NCBI RefSeq assembly: GCF_007829335.1
Contig: NZ_VIWO01000017.1
Span: 1-61,215 of the forward strand
From: Chitinophaga polysaccharea
Lineage (GTDB): Bacteria; Bacteroidota; Bacteroidia; Chitinophagales; Chitinophagaceae
Reading direction: 5' to 3'
Length of the DNA: 61,215 bases
Position numbers and translations under genes: made by a program. The notes under the pieces were generated by a model, which did not search any database, had not been told where the DNA came from, and worked only from the letters and a program-made list of their open reading frames with translations. Positions 9,099-16,993 of the stretch are shown here, piece by piece. The stretch's first letter is position 1. The number at the start of each line of letters is the position of its first letter.

Positions 9099-9878
9099 AT
9101 GAATGAATTGAGTCATCCCTTGCCGGTACGGCGACCCTTTGTGTTGTCAGGAGGCGGCGCCCGCGGCTATGCCCACCTGGGCGTTTTGAAAGCCTTCGCA
9201 GAACGGAACATTTTTCCGGAAGCTATTGCCGCTACAAGCGCCGGATCTATTGCAGCAGCATTTATTTGTGATGGATACACCACCGATGAAGTAAGAGAAA
9301 TATTTCAACGGCATAAGCTGGGACTGTCTATGCAATGGCGGAACTGGCGGGCCGGTTTTTTATCTCTCAAAAAAGTAGCGGAAGTACTGGAAAAGACACT
9401 ACGGCACCAAACATTCGATGCACTGGATATACCGCTGTATGTTACCGCCACCAACTTTGTAACCGGCGATCAAACCATCTTCCAGGAAGGGGCTATTATC
9501 CCGGCTGTATTGGCGGCATCTTCGGTACCTTTACTGTTTCAGCCCATACTAATTAACGACGCATATTATGTAGATGGCGGTTTATCTGGTAATCTGCCCA
9601 TAGAACCCCTGCTGGCCGATTTCAAGCAGATCATCGGGGTACATGTTAACCCGCTGACGCCTTACAACCCCGCCGGCGGATTTTTAGCCAATGTGGAAAG
9701 AACCCTGCACCTGGCCATCCGCGAGTCAGTGCTGAAAAATAAATTGCGCTGTAGCCAGTTCATAGAACCAACGGGGCTGGGGCAGTTTGGCATGTTTGAA
9801 TTTAATAAGCTGGAAAATATATATAATATCGGATACGACTATACGAAAAACATATTGCAGGAGCAGCCTGTATCGTAA
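9099..9878 (+). CDS. Patatin-like phospholipase
   Basis: A 259-aa patatin-family serine lipid acyl hydrolase of the RssA/YjjU-like bacterial type. It shows the oxyanion-hole glycine motif GGGARGYAHLG (about residues 18-28), the nucleophile elbow ATSAGS with the catalytic Ser near 47, and DGGLSG containing the dyad Asp. The ATG at 9099 is preferred because a longer frame from 9024 would overlap the previous gene and add residues not typical of the family. No signal peptide is seen, so it should be cytoplasmic. A bidirectional terminator follows. Confidence 0.9.
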   Translation: MNELSHPLPVRRPFVLSGGGARGYAHLGVLKAFAERNIFPEAIAATSAGSIAAAFICDGYTTDEVREIFQRHKLGLSMQWRNWRAGFLSLKKVAEVLEKTLRHQTFDALDIPLYVTATNFVTGDQTIFQEGAIIPAVLAASSVPLLFQPILINDAYYVDGGLSGNLPIEPLLADFKQIIGVHVNPLTPYNPAGGFLANVERTLHLAIRESVLKNKLRCSQFIEPTGLGQFGMFEFNKLENIYNIGYDYTKNILQEQPVS

Positions 9879-9894
9879 GAAGGCCGCTTTCAAA

Positions 9895-9940
9895 ACAAAA
9901 GCCGCATACATTTTCGGATGTATACGGCTTTTGTTTTTTT
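9895..9940. terminator. Bidirectional Rho-independent terminator
   Basis: A long hairpin (ACAAAAGCCG and an ATACAT arm paired with ATGTAT and CGGCTTTTGT) is followed by T7 on the plus strand and preceded by A-rich sequence. It therefore serves the converging patatin gene and the minus-strand Gly/His-rich gene. Confidence 0.85.
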
Positions 9941-9957
9941 GTTAACAGCAATATCAA

Positions 9958-10533
9958 TTAGTCCCTGTCATGCCCATGTCCGTGGCCTCTACCGTTTCCG
10001 TGATCTCCGTGGTCATTTCCTCTGCCATTTCCATGATCCCCGTGGTCATTTCCCCTGCCATTTCCCCATCCATTATGATTGCCGTTGTTGCCTTTCCATT
10101 TGTCATGCATCGGATGTTCTTTGATCTGGTAGTATCTTTCGTCGCGGCTATCCCTGATGATGGTTTGCTTTCCATACCATCCCTTGTACCGGCCATATCG
10201 TTCACGATATATATCAGGATGAAGATAAGGTCGCGGATCATTCACTACCACTTTGTAACCCCTGTATAAATCGTAGTGGTACCTGCCGGGCAGTGCCGCA
10301 CCAAACACCCATCTGCCTCCGTCTAAATAAATGAATTGTCGTTGTGGTATATAGTAGTAGGCATCTATATCCGGGAAGTAATAATACTGCGCATCGTCAT
10401 ATCCTACCGGGCCCCATATCGGTTGACTGCCAATATTGATGTTAATATTTGCCCGAACCTGGGCGCTGGCCTTATGCGTGTAAAATACAGCCCCAATCAT
10501 CCACAAACAGGCAATAAATGCTATCTTTTTCAT
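9958..10533 (-). CDS. Secreted Tyr-rich protein with Gly/Asn/Asp/His repeat tail
   Basis: A 191-aa exported protein of unknown function. The start at 10533 gives a clean signal peptide ending in SAQ. The middle is rich in Tyr (DDAQYYYFPDIDAYYYIPQ) and resembles small Bacteroidota envelope proteins with YYY-P motifs. The last 35 residues are an 11-residue repeat (GNGRGNDHGDH, twice, then a degenerate GHGHGHDRD end), which is low-complexity and could bind metal. A longer frame from 10632 is rejected because it would bury the signal peptide. Confidence 0.75.
   Translation of the reverse strand: MKKIAFIACLWMIGAVFYTHKASAQVRANININIGSQPIWGPVGYDDAQYYYFPDIDAYYYIPQRQFIYLDGGRWVFGAALPGRYHYDLYRGYKVVVNDPRPYLHPDIYRERYGRYKGWYGKQTIIRDSRDERYYQIKEHPMHDKWKGNNGNHNGWGNGRGNDHGDHGNGRGNDHGDHGNGRGHGHGHDRD
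9961..10063 (-). repeat. 33-bp coding tandem repeat (Gly/Asp/His-rich)
   Basis: Two full copies and one degenerate copy of a 33-bp unit encode the repeated peptide GNGRGNDHGDH at the C-terminus of the secreted protein. The unit stays in frame. Confidence 0.75.
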
Positions 10534-10729
10534 AATACAATGATTTAGATATAGATATCGCGCCAAATAAGGTGCCAGTTTGCTACCCACCAGGTGCAGC
10601 GTCATAAAGATCCTTCCCGGGTTAGGCTGCACGGTGCTTTCAGTGGATTGTTAATTACTGTTATTGTGGTTGTACGCGGGGAAGATGATTTATATATGAA
10701 TGAATAGTAATGAGATTTTACACACACGG

Positions 10730-11686
10730 TTATTGAAATGATAACAGCCAGTTAACTACTTCGGCAGGATCGGCAATACTCCAGGAATGAGGATGTTTAT
10801 TATGGTGGGGGAGTCGGTAGCCTTTATCCTGTGTAGCAATAAACCGTGCATTGTTGTTGCCCAGTAAATGCAATTCATTGATCATCGCAGCACCATCTAT
10901 GGCGTTGAGTGTACTGTAATCGAATGCCCGGTTTTGCATCCACCATGCAATATCAGGCTCGCTGTAAATGGAGACGGGGATGTTGCGCAATAATTTTACT
11001 GCTGCTTGTGTGGTGTCTGAAAAACTATACGGAGAAACCTCATGAAAGAAGGCAGTACCGGTTTTAGCAGTGGCCTGCATATACTGCTCCAGCCAACCTG
11101 CAATCATTTTTTGTTCGGGGTTTACCCGGCCACCGGGAGCAAGCCGTAGGTTACGTTGCGCAGAATGATACATCCGTTCAAAATCCAGCGGTGCGTCAAT
11201 CGTGAAAACAGCTTTGGGTTGAACAGGTGTATTGTTTTTTACCAGCGACTCTGCAAATTTCATCACGCAGGCGCCTCCGGCAGAGAACCCACCCAGGTAA
11301 AGACTTTTACCCAATAACTGGTATTGCTGTATGCAATAATCCAGCATCTTTTTGAGCGATTGTTGTGTGGCGTCATCAATGGCCAAACCTGCATTGCCAT
11401 TTTCCAGCACCGGGATAATTACCAGGATGCCTTTTTGGGCTGCATCAGCAGGAATACCGGATTGCACCAGTACATCCTGTGGTTGCTCAAAAGCACCTGG
11501 CACCAGGAACAGGTAACCGGTTGTTTTTACGGCAGCAGGAGGGAGTACTGCCATAAACTTGTTTTTAGTAGTATCAGATTTGGAGAGATAGATGGTGTGG
11601 GTGGTTTGTGCCATTCCGTTAGCCAGGCAGCCCAGCAAAAAGAGTATTGTTAGTACACTGTATTTCTTCCAAAAAATACGCATCAT
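10730..11686 (-). CDS. Exported alpha/beta-hydrolase (esterase-like)
   Basis: A 318-aa secreted alpha/beta-hydrolase. The N-terminus is a signal sequence with a possible lipobox (FLLGC) or a type I site after GMAQ. GGFSAGG places the nucleophile Ser at 135, and a His-rich segment near the end (PHHNKHPHSW) is a good place for the catalytic His. The overall pattern recalls esterase/PHB-depolymerase-like proteins, but the substrate is unknown. It is downstream of, and co-oriented with, the GlxA-type regulator gene. Confidence 0.75.
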   Translation of the reverse strand: MMRIFWKKYSVLTILFLLGCLANGMAQTTHTIYLSKSDTTKNKFMAVLPPAAVKTTGYLFLVPGAFEQPQDVLVQSGIPADAAQKGILVIIPVLENGNAGLAIDDATQQSLKKMLDYCIQQYQLLGKSLYLGGFSAGGACVMKFAESLVKNNTPVQPKAVFTIDAPLDFERMYHSAQRNLRLAPGGRVNPEQKMIAGWLEQYMQATAKTGTAFFHEVSPYSFSDTTQAAVKLLRNIPVSIYSEPDIAWWMQNRAFDYSTLNAIDGAAMINELHLLGNNNARFIATQDKGYRLPHHNKHPHSWSIADPAEVVNWLLSFQ

Positions 11687-11751
11687 ACAATCAGGTTTTC
11701 TGGTAATATTATCTCTCCAACATAAAACATTCGCTAAGAAACACCAAATGT

Positions 11752-12762
11752 TTAGGATGCCATTCCAGTGGCCAGGGTAGTGCGGAACGCGTGCCGGTAA
11801 AAGCTGGGAGATATTTGCAGGTGCCTGATAAATACCCGCCGCATGGAGACTAAGTTACCGAGCCCGCATTTTTCGGCAATTTGTTCTGCACTGAGATTGG
11901 TGTCTTCCAGGTATTGACGGGCCACTTCTACCCGTAGTTTTTCTACAAATTTTGCCGGGGTAAGCTGGGTTTCTTTCAGAAAAACCCGGGCAAAGTTACG
12001 GGGACTCATATTTACATGGTCGGCCATATACTCCACCCGGATTTCGCGATCCAGGTTTTTGAGCAGCCATTCGCGGATGCTCCTGATCAGCGGACTTTTG
12101 AGTTCAAAAGAAGGCAATAGGTTACTGAACTGTGATTGATTGCCGGCACGCCGCAGGTGTAGTACCAGCTGGCGCGATACCTGCAAGGCTACTTCCCTGC
12201 CAAAATCTTCTTCGACTAAGGCCAGGGAAAGATCCATGCCAGAGGTAACACCCCCAGAAGTATAGATATTTCCGTCGCGCACAAAAAAAGGAGTGCTGTC
12301 TACCGTTACCGAAGGATACGCCGCTTGCAGCCGGGTACAATGTTCCCAATGCGTGGTAGCGCGTTTGTTGTGTAGTAACCCGGCTTTAGCCAGCACAAAA
12401 GCGCCAACACACACGGAGCCCATTCTTCGGATTCCCGGATAGTGTGCCGTGAGCCAGGTGAAAAACGAGGCAGGAATGTTATCCAGGCTGCCCAGGGAAA
12501 CACCGGCAATCAACAGGGTATCTATGGGGAAATTGATATCGGTTACACAAATATCACAGGCGATACGGATGCCGGATTTGGTGGCAATATGTTTGTTTTT
12601 GGTTACCGATGCCAGTATAATTTCGTACCCCTTTTCCTGGCTGGCGATCTCTTTGGATGCAATAGAAAATACATCGGCGGGACCTGCAATATCCAATAAC
12701 AGGATACCAGGCGTGGCAACGATGACCACCGTTTTTTTAGCAGAAGACCGGGATCTGGACAT
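11752..12762 (-). CDS. GlxA-type transcriptional regulator (DJ-1/PfpI + AraC HTH)
   Basis: A 336-aa two-domain regulator. Residues about 8-190 form a DJ-1/PfpI-like class I amidotransferase fold (VVIVATPGILLLDIAGPADVF; SVCVGAFVLAKAGLL with the elbow Cys). Residues about 225-325 are an AraC-type double helix-turn-helix (MSPRNFARVFLKETQLTPAKFV). Ligands of such regulators vary and none is implied here. The ATG at 12762 is chosen over 12786 because a TAnnTTTG element lies six nucleotides before it and the longer form adds only a hydrophobic stub. Confidence 0.88.
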   Translation of the reverse strand: MSRSRSSAKKTVVIVATPGILLLDIAGPADVFSIASKEIASQEKGYEIILASVTKNKHIATKSGIRIACDICVTDINFPIDTLLIAGVSLGSLDNIPASFFTWLTAHYPGIRRMGSVCVGAFVLAKAGLLHNKRATTHWEHCTRLQAAYPSVTVDSTPFFVRDGNIYTSGGVTSGMDLSLALVEEDFGREVALQVSRQLVLHLRRAGNQSQFSNLLPSFELKSPLIRSIREWLLKNLDREIRVEYMADHVNMSPRNFARVFLKETQLTPAKFVEKLRVEVARQYLEDTNLSAEQIAEKCGLGNLVSMRRVFIRHLQISPSFYRHAFRTTLATGMAS

Positions 12763-12768
12763 AGGTGA

Positions 12769-12802
12769 CAAAAATAACAAAAACAATCACGTTTTACAGC
12801 AA
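12769..12802 (-). promoter_or_regulatory. Candidate promoter for the GlxA-type regulator
   Basis: On the minus strand TATTTTTG (12769-12776) matches TAnnTTTG, with a TTG 23 nt upstream (12800-12802). It would start transcription almost at the ATG at 12762, giving a very short or no leader. The upstream half overlaps the 3' end of the GAPDH gene. Confidence 0.35.
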
Positions 12803-13771
12803 GGATACCAGCTCCGAAATACGGTTGGAGATACCTGTTTCATTATCATACCAGGCCACCACTTTAACCGTTTTGCCGAGACTCCTGGTCAGGTTGCCAT
12901 CGATGATGGAAGAATGTGTATTACCAATAATATCGGCCGATACAAATTGCTCTTCTGTATAGGCCAGGATGCCTTTCAGCGAACTGGCCGCATATTGTTT
13001 AAACAGGGTATTCAGCTCTTCGATGGATACTTCCCGGCTCAGGTTAACGGTGATATCCACAATAGATCCGTCTATAACAGGTACGCGGTAAGAATATCCA
13101 TCCATTTTCCCTTTCAGGTTAGGCAATACTTCGCCGATGGCTTTGGCGGCGCCGGTAGTGGTGGGGATGATGGAATGTGTAGCAGCTCTGGCTCTGCGCA
13201 GATCCCGGTGAGGAGCATCCTGCAATTGCTGATCGGCCGTAAAGGCGTGTACAGTGCTCATAAAGCCGGAAGTAATACCAAATTCTTTATCGAGGATCAG
13301 CAACACCGGTGCAATGCTTCCTGTAGTACAGGAGGCGGTGGAATAAATATTATCGTTGCCGATTAATTCGTTGTTAACACCATGCACGATCGTTTTTACA
13401 CCTCCGCTGGCAGGTGCGGTGATCAGCACTTTTTGTGCACCTGCGTCGATATGCGCCTGCGCCTTAGCCCTGTCGGTAAAACGCCCGGTAGATTCAATTA
13501 CTACGTCGACCCCCAATTTTTTCCAGGGCAGTTGTGCCGGATCTTTTTCATTGAGCAGGGCAATGGTTTTGCCATTCACTGTAATCGTATCGGATCCTGC
13601 TTCCACGGTGCCGGGGAAATGCCCATGTGCGCTGTCGTATTTAAACAGGTGAGCCAGGGTGGCAGCATCTGTCAAATCGTTGATCGCCACTACTTCTACG
13701 GCGGTTTTGTTCTGTAAGGCGCGTAAGGTCATCCGGCCAATTCTTCCAAATCCATTGATAGCAACTTTCAT
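12794..13771 (-). CDS. gap: Glyceraldehyde-3-phosphate dehydrogenase, variant active-site region
   Basis: A 325-aa type I GAPDH, the glycolytic NAD-dependent enzyme that makes 1,3-bisphosphoglycerate. The Rossmann motif INGFGRIGR opens the protein. Catalytic Cys148 sits in SCTTGS and His175 in STVHAFT, and RRARAATHSIIPTTTGAAKAI is typical. Two usually invariant stretches differ: SCTTNC reads SCTTGS, and WYDNEWGYSNR reads WYDNETGISNR. The catalytic pair is intact, so it is probably active, but it looks like a divergent paralogue rather than a textbook copy. A good promoter lies just upstream. Confidence 0.93.
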   Translation of the reverse strand: MKVAINGFGRIGRMTLRALQNKTAVEVVAINDLTDAATLAHLFKYDSAHGHFPGTVEAGSDTITVNGKTIALLNEKDPAQLPWKKLGVDVVIESTGRFTDRAKAQAHIDAGAQKVLITAPASGGVKTIVHGVNNELIGNDNIYSTASCTTGSIAPVLLILDKEFGITSGFMSTVHAFTADQQLQDAPHRDLRRARAATHSIIPTTTGAAKAIGEVLPNLKGKMDGYSYRVPVIDGSIVDITVNLSREVSIEELNTLFKQYAASSLKGILAYTEEQFVSADIIGNTHSSIIDGNLTRSLGKTVKVVAWYDNETGISNRISELVSLL

Positions 13772-13793
13772 GTGTTTCGATTTTTATTTAGTA

Positions 13794-13824
13794 CAAAAGT
13801 AGACAACAACCCAGGTGGCAGCAA
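13794..13824 (-). promoter_or_regulatory. Bacteroidota-type promoter for the GAPDH gene
   Basis: On the minus strand a TTG (13822-13824) lies 20 nt before TACTTTTG (13794-13801), an exact TAnnTTTG match. It lies about 22 bp before the GAPDH ATG. Confidence 0.65.
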
Positions 13825-13932
13825 TGACAAAAAATATACAATTCCTGCCATTTGGATAATTTATGCTATATCCCTATTGCGTTTAAAGGAAAAAGATTTC
13901 ATCTTTAAAGGGTACTAAATGCCTTCACCGAT

Positions 13933-15057
13933 ATGAAGCCTATTTTTTTCACGCTGGTAGCAACTTGTTTGTTAACCGTTAATGCCGTGTCTGCTCAAAC
14001 AACAACGGCGCCTGTTAAGACTCAGTGGGCGTTCCCGCCATTTGCGAGAGTAGATGCAGTAAACCCCATTATTTCTCCTGATACCAGTACCCTCTTCCAG
14101 GACCCTATGAGTAACCAGCTGGTGAGCTGGGAGGGAAATTATACTTTCAATCCAGCCGCGGCTGTGCTAAATGACAAAGTGGTGGTATTATACCGGGCAG
14201 AAGATTTGACCGGCGACCGTATTGGTACCAGGACATCCAGGATAGGCTATGCGGAAAGTGGGGATGGTATTCATTTCCGGCGTGAGAAAAATCCGGTGTT
14301 GTACCCGGGAAATGATACGCAAAGGCCTTATGAGTGGCCGGGCGGATGTGAAGATCCGCGGATAGCCGTAACGGAAGATGGCACCTATGTGATGTTGTAT
14401 ACCCAATGGAACCGGCAGGTACCGCGCCTCGGCGCCGCCACTTCCCGGGATTTGAGAAACTGGCAGAAAACAGGACCTATTTTCGCTAAAGCCTATGCAG
14501 GAAAATTTTTGAACATCCCGAGTAAGTCTGCTGCTATTTTAACAACGTTGAAAAACGGACGACAGGTCATCAAAAAAATAAACGGATTATACTGGATGTA
14601 TTGGGGCGAACACCATGTATATGCGGCTACCTCTGTTAATCTCACTGACTGGACGCCGCTCGTAGATGAAAACGGGAATCTGCGTGAGCTGGCATCTCCC
14701 CGGAAAGGTTATTTCGATAGCGGCCTGACGGAATGTGGACCACCGGCTATTTATACCGATAAGGGCATAGTACTGCTGTACAATGGAAAGAATGCTGCCG
14801 GTGATAAAGGCGACCGCCGTTATGCTGCCGGCGCCTATTGTGCGGGACAGTTTTTATTTGATAAGCACGATCCGGCTAAAATGATTACGCGGCTGGATAC
14901 TCCCTTCCTGTATCCACAACAGCCGTACGAAAAAAGTGGTCAGTACAAGGACGGCACCGTGTTTATAGAAGGCATGGTATACTTTAAGCATCAATGGTTT
15001 TTATATTACGGTTGTGCCGATTCGAGGGTGTCGGTAGCGGTATATGATCCCAGATAA
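13933..15057 (+). CDS. Secreted GH130-family mannoside phosphorylase or mannosidase
   Basis: A 374-aa exported five-bladed beta-propeller of family GH130. A signal peptide ends near VSAQ. Family signatures include FNPAAAVLNDKVVVLYRAED, GGCEDPRIAV and the C-terminal FLYYGCADSRV. GH130 enzymes are either phosphorylases or hydrolases of beta-mannosides. An exported form would meet little free phosphate-sugar metabolism, which makes the hydrolase type slightly more likely, but I cannot settle this by eye. It lies 29 bp before the second ECF sigma gene and may belong functionally to PUL 2 or be a neighbour only. Confidence 0.85.
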   Translation: MKPIFFTLVATCLLTVNAVSAQTTTAPVKTQWAFPPFARVDAVNPIISPDTSTLFQDPMSNQLVSWEGNYTFNPAAAVLNDKVVVLYRAEDLTGDRIGTRTSRIGYAESGDGIHFRREKNPVLYPGNDTQRPYEWPGGCEDPRIAVTEDGTYVMLYTQWNRQVPRLGAATSRDLRNWQKTGPIFAKAYAGKFLNIPSKSAAILTTLKNGRQVIKKINGLYWMYWGEHHVYAATSVNLTDWTPLVDENGNLRELASPRKGYFDSGLTECGPPAIYTDKGIVLLYNGKNAAGDKGDRRYAAGAYCAGQFLFDKHDPAKMITRLDTPFLYPQQPYEKSGQYKDGTVFIEGMVYFKHQWFLYYGCADSRVSVAVYDPR

Positions 15058-15086
15058 ATTTTTTTCCTTTACTTTGAGCCAGTAAT

Positions 15087-15656
15087 ATGGCCCACGGTAA
15101 TGAAATAAAAGAATGGCAACGTCGTATCAGTTTATACGATGATGAGCTGGCCTATAAGGAGTTATTCCTTCATTGCTACCCGCCGCTGCTGAAGTTTGCC
15201 GTATCTTTCGTGAAAGTAGCCGAGGTAGCTGAAGAAGTAGTATCCGATGTATTCATTAGCTTGTGGGAGCGCCGGCGCCAGCTGGAAGAAGTGAATAACC
15301 TGCAGGTATACCTGTATGTAAGCGTGAAGAATACGGCCTTGAAGTATCTCTTCAAACAAAAGAAACAGGTATCCATTACCATCGACGATTTATCTGTAGA
15401 GCTGGCCAGCCCACATCAGAACCCCGAGCAGCAGCTGCTTACCACAGAGATGATGGAACGTATTACCGCTGCCATTGAAGGACTGCCGCCCCGGTGTAAG
15501 GTTATTTTTAAGCTGATCCGGGAAGATGGATTGAAATATAAAGAGATCGCGGAGATTTTAAATATTTCCGTGAAGACAATAGATAACCAGCTGGCCGTAG
15601 CATTAGCCAAAATAGCCAGGGCATTGAATGTACAGTTAAAGAAACCCGTTCGTTAA
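15087..15656 (+). CDS. ECF RNA polymerase sigma factor (PUL 2)
   Basis: A 189-aa ECF sigma-70 factor of the Bacteroidota PUL type. Region 2 contains AEEVVSDVFISLWERR (about 50-65) and region 4 contains DGLKYKEIAEILNISVKTIDNQL (about 150-172). It is followed by a FecR gene and susC/susD, so it should drive PUL 2 in response to substrate passing through the STN-bearing SusC. A near-match to the -7 motif (TTACTTTG) lies just upstream. Confidence 0.94.
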   Translation: MAHGNEIKEWQRRISLYDDELAYKELFLHCYPPLLKFAVSFVKVAEVAEEVVSDVFISLWERRRQLEEVNNLQVYLYVSVKNTALKYLFKQKKQVSITIDDLSVELASPHQNPEQQLLTTEMMERITAAIEGLPPRCKVIFKLIREDGLKYKEIAEILNISVKTIDNQLAVALAKIARALNVQLKKPVR

Positions 15657-15751
15657 CACCGGTATCACCCGCGCCGGAAATTTTTTTTATTTCCCTTTAG
15701 TAGATTTTAGGAAAAACAGGTACCTGTAGAAGAAGTAGCTATCAAAACGTT

Positions 15752-16834
15752 ATGAATCACAAGCGTATCTGGGAACTGATGGGGCGTAAACTGGCCAGGG
15801 AAGCATCTGCAGAGGAACTGCAGGAGCTCGACAGATTGTTGCGGGCCCATCCCGATTTGCATTTTCCGGTGGAAACCATTACGGATATCTGGAAAACGGA
15901 CCCCGGGGCCGACGACCGGGCTGCGGGAGAAGATGCGCACAGGCGGCTGATTAGCCGTATGCAGGAAAAAGGTATTGACATAGGATTATCCTTCGAAGAG
16001 CAACAAACAGCAATATTCCAGCTGGAAGCACAGGAAAGAAAGTCGTGGTGGCGATATGTGGCGGCGGCCGTAGTGGCCGGCGGACTGATAACAGCGGCCT
16101 GGTGGTGGCGGCCGGTAGGCAAACCAACCTCGCCATTGGCACTCAATGAAGTGGTAACAAAGAATGGTTCGCGCACGGCAGTACATTTGCCTGATGGCTC
16201 CCAGGTATGGCTGAATGCTGGCAGTAAACTCACTTACAATAAAGATTTTGGTAATGGCAACCGGGATATCACGCTGACCGGGGAGGCTTTTTTCGAAGTG
16301 GCAAAGAATGCAGAGTATCCCTTTGTGATTCACACTACCCGGATGGATGTAAAGGTATTGGGTACCCGTTTTAATGTACGCGCTTACCCCGGCGAAAAAG
16401 TGACCGAAGCGGCACTGATACAGGGAAGCATAGAAGCGTCGCTGCATAACCGGCCTGGAGAGCGGATTATTCTCCGGCCTGCAGAGAAAATTGTGATTAC
16501 CGATGAGAAAAGCCACCAGGAACACACCAAAAATAATGAGCCGGTGATGGAGGTCCGCCACCTCACTTACTATGAGGAAAATACGGAGGCCATTGTAGAA
16601 ACCTCCTGGATGGAAAATAAGCTCGTTTTCAGGGATGAGTCTTTCGTTTCACTGGCTGCCCGCATGGAGCGCTGGTATGGCGTTACCATCCACTTTAGCG
16701 ACCCACAACTCGAACAACTAAGATTTACCGGCGTATTTGCCCAGGAAACGATACAACAGGCTTTAAAAGCCTTACAAATGACCGCTGTATTTAACTACAG
16801 CATCCACGGTACTGATATCATTATAAACCAGTAA
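15752..16834 (+). CDS. FecR-family anti-sigma factor (PUL 2)
   Basis: A 360-aa anti-sigma regulator. A cytoplasmic N-terminal domain (about 1-95) precedes one transmembrane helix (about 98-118, WWRYVAAAVVAGGLITAAWW). The FecR domain follows (VHLPDGSQVWLNAGSKLTY; VLGTRFNVRAYPG), and a DUF4974-type C-terminus (about 290-360) ends the protein. It is the expected partner of the preceding sigma factor and of the STN domain of the next SusC. Confidence 0.94.
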   Translation: MNHKRIWELMGRKLAREASAEELQELDRLLRAHPDLHFPVETITDIWKTDPGADDRAAGEDAHRRLISRMQEKGIDIGLSFEEQQTAIFQLEAQERKSWWRYVAAAVVAGGLITAAWWWRPVGKPTSPLALNEVVTKNGSRTAVHLPDGSQVWLNAGSKLTYNKDFGNGNRDITLTGEAFFEVAKNAEYPFVIHTTRMDVKVLGTRFNVRAYPGEKVTEAALIQGSIEASLHNRPGERIILRPAEKIVITDEKSHQEHTKNNEPVMEVRHLTYYEENTEAIVETSWMENKLVFRDESFVSLAARMERWYGVTIHFSDPQLEQLRFTGVFAQETIQQALKALQMTAVFNYSIHGTDIIINQ

Positions 16835-16896
16835 TATTTCCGTTATGAAAAAAAGGAGCAGGTATAACACGTCATGAGCTACTGGTAATAAAAAAA

Positions 16897-16918
16897 GGGA
16901 AATGCGTCAACATTTCCC
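16897..16918. other. Hairpin in the fecR-susC intergenic region
   Basis: GGGAAATG and CATTTCCC pair around a six-base loop, preceded by A6. On the plus strand there is no T tract, so it is not a classical terminator for this operon. It may affect the balance between regulator and transporter mRNA. Confidence 0.5.
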
Positions 16919-16993
16919 TCTGAAGCAAAACAGGAAGCTTCGCCTATCCTAATAGCAGCTGGCTTCCATTTTATTACCTCTGAATCTAAATGT

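Noticed and set aside
9961..10063. Short regular repeats considered as a CRISPR array
   Set aside because: The repeats are contiguous, in frame and encode GNGRGNDHGDH; there are no spacers or cas genes.
16897..16918. Intrinsic terminator between fecR and susC
   Set aside because: The hairpin has no T tract on the coding strand, and read-through into susC is needed for PUL function.
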